Positions 8,715 to 16,548 of a stretch of DNA of 64,000 nt are shown in pieces. This stretch comes from Hymenobacter sp. GOD-10R (GTDB lineage: Bacteria > Bacteroidota > Bacteroidia > Cytophagales > Hymenobacteraceae), in assembly GCF_035609205.1 (NCBI RefSeq), contig NZ_CP141184.1, forward strand, positions 496,001 to 560,000. Reading direction: 5' to 3'. The notes below the pieces were generated by a model. It ran no database searches and was not told the origin of the DNA. It saw nothing but the letters and a program-made list of their open reading frames with translations. A program made the position numbers and the translations under genes. Numbering within the stretch: position 1 is the first letter of the stretch; every line of letters starts with the position of its first letter.

Positions 8715-8761
8715 AAAACCGGTCAGCTAGGGTATGTACGCCCTAGCTGCTGACTGGTTTT
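8715..8761 (-). terminator. Bulged hairpin terminator after the cyanophycinase-like gene
   Basis: CAGCTAGGG (8724-8732) pairs perfectly with CCCTAGCTG (8741-8749); the stem continues through AAAACCGGT with a three-base bulge and one mismatch to ACTGGTTTT. On the minus strand the structure is followed by a T-run, consistent with ending the upstream gene's transcript. Confidence 0.65.
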
Positions 8762-8807
8762 GCTTGAAGCCTAGGCACAAATAGGCCACAGTTGAGCTTG
8801 CGTCCGT

Positions 8808-9695
8808 TTAGCGGTGCAGCTCTGGCATGACTGATAGGGTATACCGCTCGCCTGGGGAGAGGAAGTGGAGCTGTAGGCAGCGGATATAAAAAGGCGTTTC
8901 GGGCGCAACGTCGTAGATGTTAGTGGACGTGTCCTCGCGGGTTTCCAAAATAGTTACCAAGCCGCTGCCAATAACTTCCAGCTCCCGGCCATCGTGCACA
9001 ACCACGGCGGTGTCTTCTTCGAGGCCGATACCAACGCAGGAAAGATTGGTAGCCAGAATCTGGGCCATGCGCACAATGCGGCCCCGCGCAATAAAGTGGG
9101 TGTCGATGGCTACGTCGCGCATAAATTGCAAGCCGGTCGTAATAGCAATTTCCCCTTTTCGAAACCCCGCGTTGTTGGTGCCCTCATAAATCATGGGGGT
9201 TGATAGGGCTGTGGCGCCTGCGCTAGTACCACCCAGTACAATGCGCTCATGGGTGTAGCGCTCCTTCAGGCGTCGCAGAATAGTGGTGCCACCCAGAATG
9301 CCAGTGAGGCGGAGTTGGTCGCCACCCGTAAACCAGATGCCGGCAGCCTGTTCCACTAGTTCTAGATACTCTGGCCGGAGCGTATCAGCGCGGTTGCGTA
9401 TATCGAGCACTTCTGTGCGCTGACGACCTAACTCGGCGAAGACCTTCTGGTAGTCGGCTGCCGATTCTTCGGGTACTCCCGAGGCAGTGGGCACTATCAC
9501 AATCAGCGGATCATCGCCTTGCAACTCGTCGCAGAAACGCTTGAGGATGGTCTCGGGCGCAAAGCTGTTGTTCCGGTCTTGGTTCGAGCCCCGTTCGGCA
9601 GCTTCGCCTTTGTTCTCGTGGCCCCCTACAGCAATAAGCAGCCCTTTCGGCGGGGGACAAGTTTGGTCGTGGGTGTTGTGTTTGCGAGTAGACAT
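8808..9695 (-). CDS. Cyanophycinase-like peptidase (S51 family)
   Basis: A 295-residue S51 peptidase. Family motifs are GLLIAVGGHE near residues 18-27, IVIVPTASG (65-73), the FTGGDQ loop (122-127), and VLGGTSAGATALS with nucleophile Ser158. Cyanophycinases cleave the arginine-aspartate storage polymer cyanophycin to beta-Asp-Arg dipeptides; relatives cleave other beta-aspartyl peptides. No export signal is seen at the N-terminus, which is polar (MSTRKHNTHDQ), so it is probably cytoplasmic. No cyanophycin synthetase (cphA) or isoaspartyl dipeptidase is in the window, so the natural substrate is an inference from the family. Confidence 0.88.
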   Translation of the reverse strand: MSTRKHNTHDQTCPPPKGLLIAVGGHENKGEAAERGSNQDRNNSFAPETILKRFCDELQGDDPLIVIVPTASGVPEESAADYQKVFAELGRQRTEVLDIRNRADTLRPEYLELVEQAAGIWFTGGDQLRLTGILGGTTILRRLKERYTHERIVLGGTSAGATALSTPMIYEGTNNAGFRKGEIAITTGLQFMRDVAIDTHFIARGRIVRMAQILATNLSCVGIGLEEDTAVVVHDGRELEVIGSGLVTILETREDTSTNIYDVAPETPFYIRCLQLHFLSPGERYTLSVMPELHR

Positions 9696-10256
9696 AAGTG
9701 CTAGAAAATACTGCCTTAGCCAGCGGTTGGTTGTAGCCAGCAGCCTAGCTTTTCTACGGTACTACTTACGAAGCTACTGGCTGATGAGCTTGCTGTAAAC
9801 TGTTGATAGCATGATGAATATTAGCAGCAACCTTATCTTGTGCAAGGCTAGATAGCCCCATAGGTTTCTCTCCTTTTTCAAGAAAAAATACGTACTGAAC
9901 CACGATTAATTAAGTATCTGCCACCTAGTATATAATTGATTAGTCAGTAAAATTGGCCTCTATAATTCGTTACAAAATTGCTAGTAAAACTTTCTTATTC
10001 TGTACTCGTGTAGCCCGGGTACCGAATGCCTTTTCTTGCTATGAAAACAGCCAACCTATCAGCGTCTGGTCCGTTAATGTGCGGACTGAAATAGGTTGCT
10101 TACGCTTGCGTGTCTTGCACAGGATTGGCACCCCCGGCGCCTTACCTGTGTGAAGCTTACTCGTCATGCTCTCCGAGAGGTTCCTGCTCTCCGCTTAGCT
10201 CAGTTCGTGCATTTACCGCTCTGCCTACTTCCTTCCTTCGTTAACGCGAACATACC
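9696..10256. other. Intergenic region, no gene recognised
   Basis: About 560 bases with no convincing coding sequence; the short open frames here have no recognisable protein features. One structured element is visible: AACCTAT (10053-10059) pairs with ATAGGTT (10091-10097), enclosing a second pairing GTCCG/CGGAC. It is upstream of the small plus-strand gene at 10257 and could belong to its leader, but the evidence is weak. Confidence 0.4.
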
Positions 10257-10736
10257 ATGCGTCCGGTCTACTCTCAGCCTCGCTCCCTCAATCCGTCAGC
10301 CGACTTGCCCGTCGTTGACTACTACCCCGCCAGCCCTTCCTGCAGCTTCGTCCTGAGCCGCTGCCTAGGGTCTTCGTCTTACTATGGCTTATGGCTTCTG
10401 GAAGGCACTTCCGTGCTCGAGCACTGGGTGGTGCTAGCTGACGGAACGCGAGGCCTGCGCCAGCCCAATATCTTTTTGCTTCAGTCCGCTAGCCGGCTTT
10501 TGCCCGCGGCACATTTTGACGAAGGTCCTTGTCAGATTGTACCGCTGAACCTAGCACCCCGCACGACTAGCCCTGACCGAACGATGCGCCAAGCTCTCAC
10601 CGAAGGGAGCCTAACGTTGCGCTTAGATGGGCAGCACATGCACGGAGACTATTTGCTCCAGCGGGTTGGGGCGGGCCGGGGGCACACGTGGCAGCTAACC
10701 CATATTGGTCAGGCTGCTCTGCGTAAGCTAGGCTAG
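10257..10736 (+). CDS. Small protein resembling a degenerate LigD 3'-phosphoesterase domain
   Basis: A 159-residue protein with no obvious name. Read against the LigD 3'-phosphoesterase (PE) domain, two blocks line up: CSFVLSRCLGSSSYYGLWLLEGTSVLEHWVV with the PE start (FVIQKHDARRLHYDFRLE..GVLKSWAVP), and LTEGSLTLRLDGQHMHGDYLLQRV with the PE end (L..G.L.F.L.G.KL.G.W.L.R). The metal- and phosphate-binding His, His, Asp and Arg of the active enzyme appear replaced (for example HYDFR by YYGLW), so it would lack catalysis. The relationship is my alignment by eye and could be wrong. No ligase or polymerase domain is next to it. It converges on the response regulator gene. Confidence 0.5.
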   Translation: MRPVYSQPRSLNPSADLPVVDYYPASPSCSFVLSRCLGSSSYYGLWLLEGTSVLEHWVVLADGTRGLRQPNIFLLQSASRLLPAAHFDEGPCQIVPLNLAPRTTSPDRTMRQALTEGSLTLRLDGQHMHGDYLLQRVGAGRGHTWQLTHIGQAALRKLG

Positions 10737-10763
10737 GCACCTCTGCCTTATTTTGTAGCGTGA

Positions 10764-11330
10764 TTACTGGTCGCTCTTTATGCGGTGAGGTTGGTGCGCA
10801 GGCATACTAGTCAGAAACGAGCTAGCTTTCTGAGTGTCAAGCTGCTCTTTGTTGTGCGCCTGTGTAGCCAACGAAGCTATTTGGGCATCTAGGCTGGCGG
10901 AGATGCTGGTGCCGCAGAGCAGGCTATCTACCAAGCTCAACCCAATTTCGGTGCACAGAAAAGGCGCACTGCGGTTCACGGTACGGATAGCGTGCAAAAG
11001 CTCCCGCAAAGGCGAATTTTTGAGGGCATAACCCAGCGCGCCAGCCTCGAATGCCTGGGCCGCGTAATACGCATGATCAAGCATCGAAAGTACCAACACC
11101 TTCACATCCGGAAACCGTTGCCGGATGAGCTTGGTGGCGGTGAGGCCATCCATGGCCGGCATATGCAGGTCGAGTACTACCACATCGGTGGGCGTTTGGG
11201 CTAGCACCTCCAGCAGGAGCAATCCGTTGCTGGCCTGGCCTACTACTTCCATATCCGATTCCTGTGCAAGCAGACTCCTGATTTTATCCCGCAAAATGGT
11301 GTGGTCATCAGCCAGAACTACCCGGATCAT
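10764..11330 (-). CDS. NarL-type response regulator receiver without DNA-binding domain
   Basis: A 188-residue protein. Residues 1-120 form a clear receiver domain: MIRVVLADDH, phospho-acceptor Asp54 in VVVLDLHMPAMDG, VLVLSMLDH, and the lysine in GALGYALKNS. The C-terminal LuxR helix-turn-helix seen in NarL/FixJ regulators is missing; instead there is a polar tail of about 50 residues (QIASLATQAHNKEQLDTQKAS). It is strikingly similar to the receiver encoded at 12272 on the other strand, including VLVLSMLDH and GALGYALKN, so the two are recent paralogues. No histidine kinase is nearby. It may sequester phosphoryl groups or dimerise with its paralogue; that is inference. Confidence 0.8.
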   Translation of the reverse strand: MIRVVLADDHTILRDKIRSLLAQESDMEVVGQASNGLLLLEVLAQTPTDVVVLDLHMPAMDGLTATKLIRQRFPDVKVLVLSMLDHAYYAAQAFEAGALGYALKNSPLRELLHAIRTVNRSAPFLCTEIGLSLVDSLLCGTSISASLDAQIASLATQAHNKEQLDTQKASSFLTSMPAHQPHRIKSDQ

Positions 11331-12271
11331 AAGCGCAGTGTAAGTAAGATAACTAGGAGCCCTACAAGGGACTAGAGTGTTTACTCAATAAAGAAGCCAA
11401 ACCTAATAGTGTTCAGGTTGTTACGGTTGAGTTGTAGTTGATTGATCGTTTGCTTGGTGAGTATAGCCAGCAGAAATACTGATCCTTAAAATCAGTGTTT
11501 ACTCGGTGTTAAAGCGAAAGAGCGCGGGCTAGCTTTGTTCTCGCTTCCGAGAAGGATGCCGTCCACCCAATCAGTCATAATAATGTTGCTCTCTCTAACG
11601 TATCCGCTCTCTCGGCCCGCTTGTAGGTCGCCCAAACCGGATACTGTTGTTGCAAGTCCTTCTGACATAGCCGAGGCACGGAGGACAGTGACAGTGGCCT
11701 GCATTCAATACCCATTCATGATCTACGAGAACCTAGCTCGTGCGTAATCCCGTGGCGCGTCTGAGGTGGGTGTAGCAGAGATGGTAGCAGGTTTATAGGC
11801 AATACGTTGCTATGCGTAGCCTATGCTGTGCTGGTTTGCTATCTACAGTAATTTTGCTGTCCTTGCTCAGCCGCTATTCTCCAGCTTTCGGCTTGTTGTT
11901 GACAGACTAGAAGCTACAGTATTAGATGCTCAATAGGGCTTTAGAACTACTGAATAAGTAGGCTAGCTTTGGAAATGCTTATCACCGAGCTATGCTATCG
12001 GGGTGTTTCCGCGGAACTGGCAATCTGTTGATAAACTAAGATAGCCATAAGCCGATTTACATCGTACAATTACGTGCTAGTGGAGGGACACAAGAAGCTG
12101 CGTGATATACACGTAATCCACTCAGTAGTAATACTGGTTTTTCTTTTCTTAGCAGCGGAGCTTGCACCTACTGCTGCTTAGCCACAAATGGAAGGCAGAG
12201 ACTACAAAGCCACTGCTTTGTTTGTCGTTCGTGCTTTTCGTTCTGTTGTTTTTTCTTCTTTCTTATACGAT
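11331..12271. other. Long divergent intergenic region between the two response regulators
   Basis: About 940 bases, the longest non-coding stretch in the window. Short open frames of about 70 residues exist on both strands near 11490-11750, but they overlap each other and show no protein-family features. No tRNA-like fold or strong hairpin was seen. It must contain the promoters of both divergent regulator genes, and may include decayed coding sequence. Confidence 0.4.
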
Positions 12272-12919
12272 ATGATTCGTGTTGTTCTGACTGATGACCA
12301 CGCTATTATCCGCGACGGGATCAACTCGTTGTTGCGTGATGAGCCTGGTCTGGAGGTAGTGGGGGAGGCTGCAAACGGGCAGCAGTTGCTGGATTTTCTT
12401 GAAACGACGCCCGCTGATGTGATCCTGCTGGATTTGAATATGCCCATCATGGATGGGTTTACCACCATTGGGCACCTGCGCCGGCTGTATCCACAGATAA
12501 AAGTGCTGGTGCTTTCCATGCTCGACCATGAGCGCTACGTTGCCCAAGCACTGGAAACAGGTGCCCTCGGGTATGCCCTCAAAAACACTGGCCGCGCTGA
12601 ACTCATCTATGCCATTACAACCGTTGCGACTGGCCAGGCCTTCTTGTGCACCGCTATTGGAATGGCGCTGCTACGGCGGCTTCAAAGTCCGGAGACGAGT
12701 GTAAATGAAACGCCGAAAACCAGCAGCCTGTCTAAGCGTGAACTAGAGGTGCTGAAGCTAATAGCGGAAGGCATGACCAACGCCGAAATTGCCGACAAGC
12801 TTTTCACCAGCAAGCGCACCATCGAAACACATAGGCAGAATATCATCGAGAAAACGCAAGCCAAGAATACCGCCGCGCTGATCAAATTTGCCGTCAGCAA
12901 CGGCATGCTCAGCGAGTAG
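12272..12919 (+). CDS. NarL/FixJ-family response regulator with LuxR-type HTH
   Basis: I prefer the ATG at 12272 (MIRVVLTDDHAIIRDG), which matches the paralogue's start; an ATG at 12188 would add 28 unrelated residues. The receiver has Asp54 in VILLDLNMPIMDG and a lysine in GALGYALKN. The C-terminal LuxR-type helix-turn-helix is complete: LSKRELEVLKLIAEGMTNAEIADKL followed by SKRTIETHRQNIIEKTQAKNTAALI. It should be a DNA-binding transcription factor driven by a sensor kinase located elsewhere. It ends at a very strong hairpin shared with the convergent rhamnogalacturonan lyase gene. Confidence 0.92.
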   Translation: MIRVVLTDDHAIIRDGINSLLRDEPGLEVVGEAANGQQLLDFLETTPADVILLDLNMPIMDGFTTIGHLRRLYPQIKVLVLSMLDHERYVAQALETGALGYALKNTGRAELIYAITTVATGQAFLCTAIGMALLRRLQSPETSVNETPKTSSLSKRELEVLKLIAEGMTNAEIADKLFTSKRTIETHRQNIIEKTQAKNTAALIKFAVSNGMLSE

Positions 12920-12922
12920 CCC

Positions 12923-12987
12923 ATAAACCACAGGGCCTGCTCCACAAGCGCTTAGTTGTCGCTTGTGGAGCAGGCCCTGTGGTTTAT
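12923..12987. terminator. Perfect 28-base-pair hairpin between convergent genes
   Basis: Bases 12923-12950 are the exact reverse complement of 12960-12987, with a nine-base loop. It begins three bases after the response regulator stop and ends eight bases before the lyase stop on the other strand. The outer ends ATAAACCAC and GTGGTTTAT give modest T-richness on both strands, suiting a bidirectional terminator. Confidence 0.8.
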
Positions 12988-12995
12988 AGTGCTTT

Positions 12996-14993
12996 TTACT
13001 GCCTCTGGCCCTCGCCCAGGTAAAAGCTAGTATGGGGCGGCTGATTGTAGCCCACATTTTCGCGCGCTACCCCTAGCCGATAGGCGGGATCCTGCATCAG
13101 CGTGACGAAGCGGTGCTCGGTGGGAATGTTGGTAGTGAAGATAAACAGCTCCTGATTGTTGGTGTTGCGCCAGATAACCTCTTCGCGCCAGTCGCCGAAC
13201 AGGTCTGCACTTACGCAAGGGGTGGCTTTGGTGCCGTTGTTGGAAGCAGCGCCGAGCGGCCCGCCGTCCAGCAAGTGGTCGAGCTTGCCATTCATATAAT
13301 CCCACTTGTCAATGTAGGTGCGGTCGAGCAGCTCCCGTAGCAAGTCGCCATCCCACCAGATGCCAAAGTTGATAGAGCGCGGAGCCTCACCGATGCGCTG
13401 CCCCTTGATGGTGCGCAGCCCCGTCTCGGGGGAACTGGCCCACACCTCCGCCCCTAGGTAGCGCGGGTCGATATCAGCAGCCATGCCGCGGCCTGCATCT
13501 TGGCCCTGGTCTGTGGACCAAAGAATTTTGCCGCTCGTAGCATCGTAGAGCGCGGCACCTGGACCTAGCTCGTGGCCGGGAATGGGTTCTTCGTTTTCGT
13601 GCACTCCCCAGGCTTCCAAGCCAGGCGTCGTCGGGTCGAAGTTGCTGACGTGCAAGGCGTCGCCGTGGCGCAGGCCCGTGGAGAATAAACCTTTGCCATT
13701 ATCATCAACCACCATCGAGCCGTACACGATTTCATCCTTCCCATCGAAGTCTACGTCGTTTACGCTCAAGCCATGGTTGCCCATGCCCGAAAACGGATTT
13801 TCGGGGTTCTGCGAGTCGAATACCCAGCGGGAAGTGAGCTTGCCCTGGCGCCAGTCCCAGGCGGCCAGCACTGTGCGGCCATAGTAGCCCCGGCACATCA
13901 CCACGCTCGGGTGCACGCCGTCGAGGTAAGCTACGCACGCCAGCATCCGGTCGCTTCGGTTACCGGTGTTGTCATTGCCGCCATTACCCCCAATGCCGCC
14001 CCAGCCATTGAGCGGCTCGCGACCAGGCACGTAAGCTGTGGTAGCTAGGGTAGCGCCAATAAGGCCATTGAACACCGTAAAATACTCCGGCCCGGCCATG
14101 ATTTTGCCGTAGCGACCGTCGCGGGTGCCCGGTACCTGCACGCCGTCAGTGGGCACAGTGAGTGAGCGGTAGTCCTTGCTTGCGTCGCCAACTACCTTGC
14201 CTTGACCATCGATGCTGCCGTCGGCCGTTTTGCAAGCTACTTCTGCTTTGCCGTCGCCGTCGAGGTCGTACACCATGAACTGGGTGTAGTGTGCTCCGGC
14301 CCGGATATTCTTACCTAGGTTGATGCGCCACAAGTGCGTCCCATCCAACTTGTAAGCATCTAGCAGCACCGGGCCACTGAGCCCCGCCGAACCATTGTCT
14401 TTGGAGTTGGTAGGGTCCCATTTCAACACAATTTCGTAGGTGCCGTCGCCATCTAGGTCTGCCACGGAGGCGTCGTTGGCCGTGTAGGTGTAGCTACTCA
14501 CGTCGGTGCCGCTGCTGACCGTGCCACCTTCGGGTTGCTTAAGCGGCACGCGCATGAAGTTCTGAGCCCAGACGGCAACCGGCTGAGCTGGTGCATCCTG
14601 TGCGGTAAGATGAGTCCCTTTGGCGTTGACCAATTCTACTGAATAAAGGTAGCTCGACGTGGCGTCAGCGGTCTTGTCTACCCAGTTGGTGCTGGCTGTA
14701 ATGGGCTGGTTCGTTAATCTTGTAGGCTTACCACCTTTGACCTGTCGAAACACGTGAAAGGCAGCTCCCGCCGGATCTGTATTCAGCAGCCGCCAACTAA
14801 TAAACACGTCTTGCTTTTCCCGTCTTACTGCTACCACACCCCGTCCTAGCTTTTCCATTTGGCGCGATGTGGCGGGCGGCGCAGGCGTGGGTTTCGCTTC
14901 TGCCATACTGAGGGTAGCGCCCAGGAGCAGTAGACCTACAAGGTGGCGTGATACGGTTAAGCACTTGTTCACTGGAAGCAAGGTGTGATTCAT
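12996..14993 (-). CDS. Rhamnogalacturonan lyase, PL11 family
   Basis: Cleaves the rhamnose-galacturonate backbone of rhamnogalacturonan-I by beta-elimination. The ATG at 14993 gives 665 residues beginning MNHTLLPVNKCLTVSRHLVGLLLLGATLSMAEA, a signal peptide, so it acts outside the cytoplasm; an upstream ATG at 15029 is less likely. The N-terminal domain (RGVVAVRREKQDVFISWRLL) is followed by an eight-bladed propeller with repeated calcium-type loops: DLDGDGTYEIVLKWDPTNS, YDLDGDGKAEVACKTADG, VDFDGKDEIVYGSM, SADLFGDWREEVIWR. These match YesW/YesX-type PL11 lyases. It lies downstream of rhaT with a terminator between. Confidence 0.93.
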   Translation of the reverse strand: MNHTLLPVNKCLTVSRHLVGLLLLGATLSMAEAKPTPAPPATSRQMEKLGRGVVAVRREKQDVFISWRLLNTDPAGAAFHVFRQVKGGKPTRLTNQPITASTNWVDKTADATSSYLYSVELVNAKGTHLTAQDAPAQPVAVWAQNFMRVPLKQPEGGTVSSGTDVSSYTYTANDASVADLDGDGTYEIVLKWDPTNSKDNGSAGLSGPVLLDAYKLDGTHLWRINLGKNIRAGAHYTQFMVYDLDGDGKAEVACKTADGSIDGQGKVVGDASKDYRSLTVPTDGVQVPGTRDGRYGKIMAGPEYFTVFNGLIGATLATTAYVPGREPLNGWGGIGGNGGNDNTGNRSDRMLACVAYLDGVHPSVVMCRGYYGRTVLAAWDWRQGKLTSRWVFDSQNPENPFSGMGNHGLSVNDVDFDGKDEIVYGSMVVDDNGKGLFSTGLRHGDALHVSNFDPTTPGLEAWGVHENEEPIPGHELGPGAALYDATSGKILWSTDQGQDAGRGMAADIDPRYLGAEVWASSPETGLRTIKGQRIGEAPRSINFGIWWDGDLLRELLDRTYIDKWDYMNGKLDHLLDGGPLGAASNNGTKATPCVSADLFGDWREEVIWRNTNNQELFIFTTNIPTEHRFVTLMQDPAYRLGVARENVGYNQPPHTSFYLGEGQRQ

Positions 14994-15098
14994 AACAAAC
15001 ACCAGAAAATAAAAAGAGACGGGTAACAAGGCATTATAGAGCTATGCTTGATCGGGAGTACCGCATCACAGCGAGCTAGCATTCACACTTCCTCATAA

Positions 15099-15133
15099 CT
15101 AAAAATGGCCCGTTTAAGCGGGGCCATTTTTAG
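15099..15133 (-). terminator. Hairpin terminator downstream of rhaT
   Basis: Perfect 13-base stem, 15099-15111 with 15121-15133, nine-base loop. On the minus strand GGGCCATTTTTAG gives the T-run expected for a terminator of the rhaT transcript before the PL11 gene. Confidence 0.8.
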
Positions 15134-15191
15134 TGTAGTTGAGTACAAACTTCCTCTCGATCGTATCCGACGAGCCGGGGTGCTAGCTAGG

Positions 15192-16307
15192 CTAACGTGC
15201 TGGTTGTGTTTCTACTGAAGCTTGCAATAGGGGTTGGGACTTGGCGGGTGCCGCGGTGGCTTCGCTTTGGTCCGAGCCTAGGTAGTTACCGTAGCCCACA
15301 ATTATCGTGGATAGCACTACCGTCAGGATGCCAAGTGACACGGTGCGCATGGTAGCACGGTTGGCGCCACGCCACTCGTGTAAGTAGAGGCCCCACATCG
15401 AGCTAAATGCAATGATAAAGGCCATGTGCAGCGTCCAACCTGAGAAGCGATAAACACCTAGCTTGGTGTCGCCCATCCCGTAGAAGAAGAACTGGAAGTA
15501 CCACAGCGTGCCAGCCGCTGCGCAAAACAGGATGTTGCGCAGGGCAGGATATGAAGGGTTAAGATAGTCGGTGTAGGTGCGGTTCTTAAGATTTAGGTAG
15601 AGGCACCACACGGCATTGGTAGTTAGGCCGCCAAGCAGAATCACTACTAGAATAGCGTTGTTCTTGTAGAGCGGGTCGGCGCCCTGCTGCACGGCTAGGT
15701 CCGCAATTTTTTGTCCGGCCTCTAGGCCAAAGGCAAAGCAGGCGCTCATAATGCCCGAAAACACTGCCACCATCAGGCCTTTTTTCAGGTTGTATTCGGC
15801 AATCGACTCGCTTTTCTGTTCAGCCGACAGTGACTTTTCCTTCATGATACCGGCTCGGCTGCAAATCAGAATGCCGACCAAGCACACAAGCAGCCCCAGC
15901 AGCGTCACTTGCCCAGAGGCGGTGCTCAACAGTTGAACGATGGTGCCGCCCCAAATGGGTGGTACCAGCGTACCGACCAAAGCGCAAAGCCCCATGATGA
16001 CGGCCATGCCCAGCGACAAGCCTAGGTAGCGCATGCCTAGCCCAAAGGTGAGCCCCCCAAAGCCCCAGAGCACGCCCCAGAAATACACCCAAAACAACGT
16101 GGAGCCATCCGTCTGGCTCAGTACAGTCGTCAGGTTGGGAATAGTTGCCAAGCCTAGGATCCACGGAACCAGCAGCCACGATACGATGCCGCCTACTAGC
16201 CAATAGCTCTCCCAGGACCACCCTTTCACCTTTTTATAAGGTAGGTAGAAACTGCCGGACGCAAAGCCGCCTAAGGCGTGAAAAATAACTCCCCAAATTA
16301 CAGCCAT
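15192..16307 (-). CDS. rhaT: L-rhamnose/proton symporter
   Basis: A 371-residue inner-membrane transporter with about ten hydrophobic helices, matching RhaT. It begins MAVIWGVIFHALGGFASGSFYLPYKKVKGWSWESYWLVGG, the family signature, and continues with GLGMRYLGLSLGMAVIMGLCALVGTLVPP. RhaT brings L-rhamnose into the cytoplasm with a proton. It is divergent from the aldolase/dehydrogenase gene; the 241-base gap holds a copy of the shared motif pointing toward each gene and an inverted repeat between them, so both are probably controlled together. Confidence 0.95.
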   Translation of the reverse strand: MAVIWGVIFHALGGFASGSFYLPYKKVKGWSWESYWLVGGIVSWLLVPWILGLATIPNLTTVLSQTDGSTLFWVYFWGVLWGFGGLTFGLGMRYLGLSLGMAVIMGLCALVGTLVPPIWGGTIVQLLSTASGQVTLLGLLVCLVGILICSRAGIMKEKSLSAEQKSESIAEYNLKKGLMVAVFSGIMSACFAFGLEAGQKIADLAVQQGADPLYKNNAILVVILLGGLTTNAVWCLYLNLKNRTYTDYLNPSYPALRNILFCAAAGTLWYFQFFFYGMGDTKLGVYRFSGWTLHMAFIIAFSSMWGLYLHEWRGANRATMRTVSLGILTVVLSTIIVGYGNYLGSDQSEATAAPAKSQPLLQASVETQPAR

Positions 16308-16351
16308 AGTGGTAGGATTTTCAACAAACTTGCTTTACTCGCTGCCTTGTA

Positions 16352-16371
16352 CCGTCCTGTGCTCTCCTGAC
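16352..16371 (-). promoter_or_regulatory. Candidate rhamnose-regulon operator, rhaT copy
   Basis: On the minus strand reads GTCAGGAGAGCACAGGACGG, 45-64 bases before the rhaT start codon. It shares CAGGAGAG and a following AGGA, ten bases apart, with sites before rhaEW, rhaI, and both susC genes. Confidence 0.5.
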
Positions 16372-16392
16372 TTTAAAAAGTACAGCTTACAC

Positions 16393-16436
16393 GTGAAGAT
16401 AAGGAGGACAGATGAGCTCGATAACACTATCTTCAC
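16393..16436. promoter_or_regulatory. Inverted repeat in the rhaT-rhaEW divergent promoter region
   Basis: GTGAAGATA (16393-16401) and TATCTTCAC (16428-16436) are perfect reverse complements 26 bases apart. They lie between the two outward-facing copies of the shared motif, close to the midpoint. This may be a second regulator site or a loop element; it was not found before the other rhamnose genes. Confidence 0.35.
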
Positions 16437-16441
16437 CCTAG

Positions 16442-16461
16442 AAGCAGGAGAGTGCAGGAGG
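16442..16461 (+). promoter_or_regulatory. Candidate rhamnose-regulon operator, rhaEW copy
   Basis: Reads AAGCAGGAGAGTGCAGGAGG, 88-107 bases before the rhaEW start. It is the clearest copy of the shared motif, with AGGAG repeated at a ten-base interval. It directly precedes TTTAG, then TCCTTTG 20 bases later, which resemble a weak Bacteroidota -33/-7 pair. Confidence 0.5.
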
Positions 16462-16548
16462 TTTAGGCCGCAAGAGTGAGCGTCCTTTGTATTAAAGCAT
16501 ACCAAAAGCCTAGTTATTGTCTCCGCAACATCAAAGAAGCACACGCAT

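Noticed and set aside
11492..11747. Two overlapping frames of about 70 codons on opposite strands in the response regulator gap
   Set aside because: They overlap each other, lack family features, and neither has a clear ribosome site.
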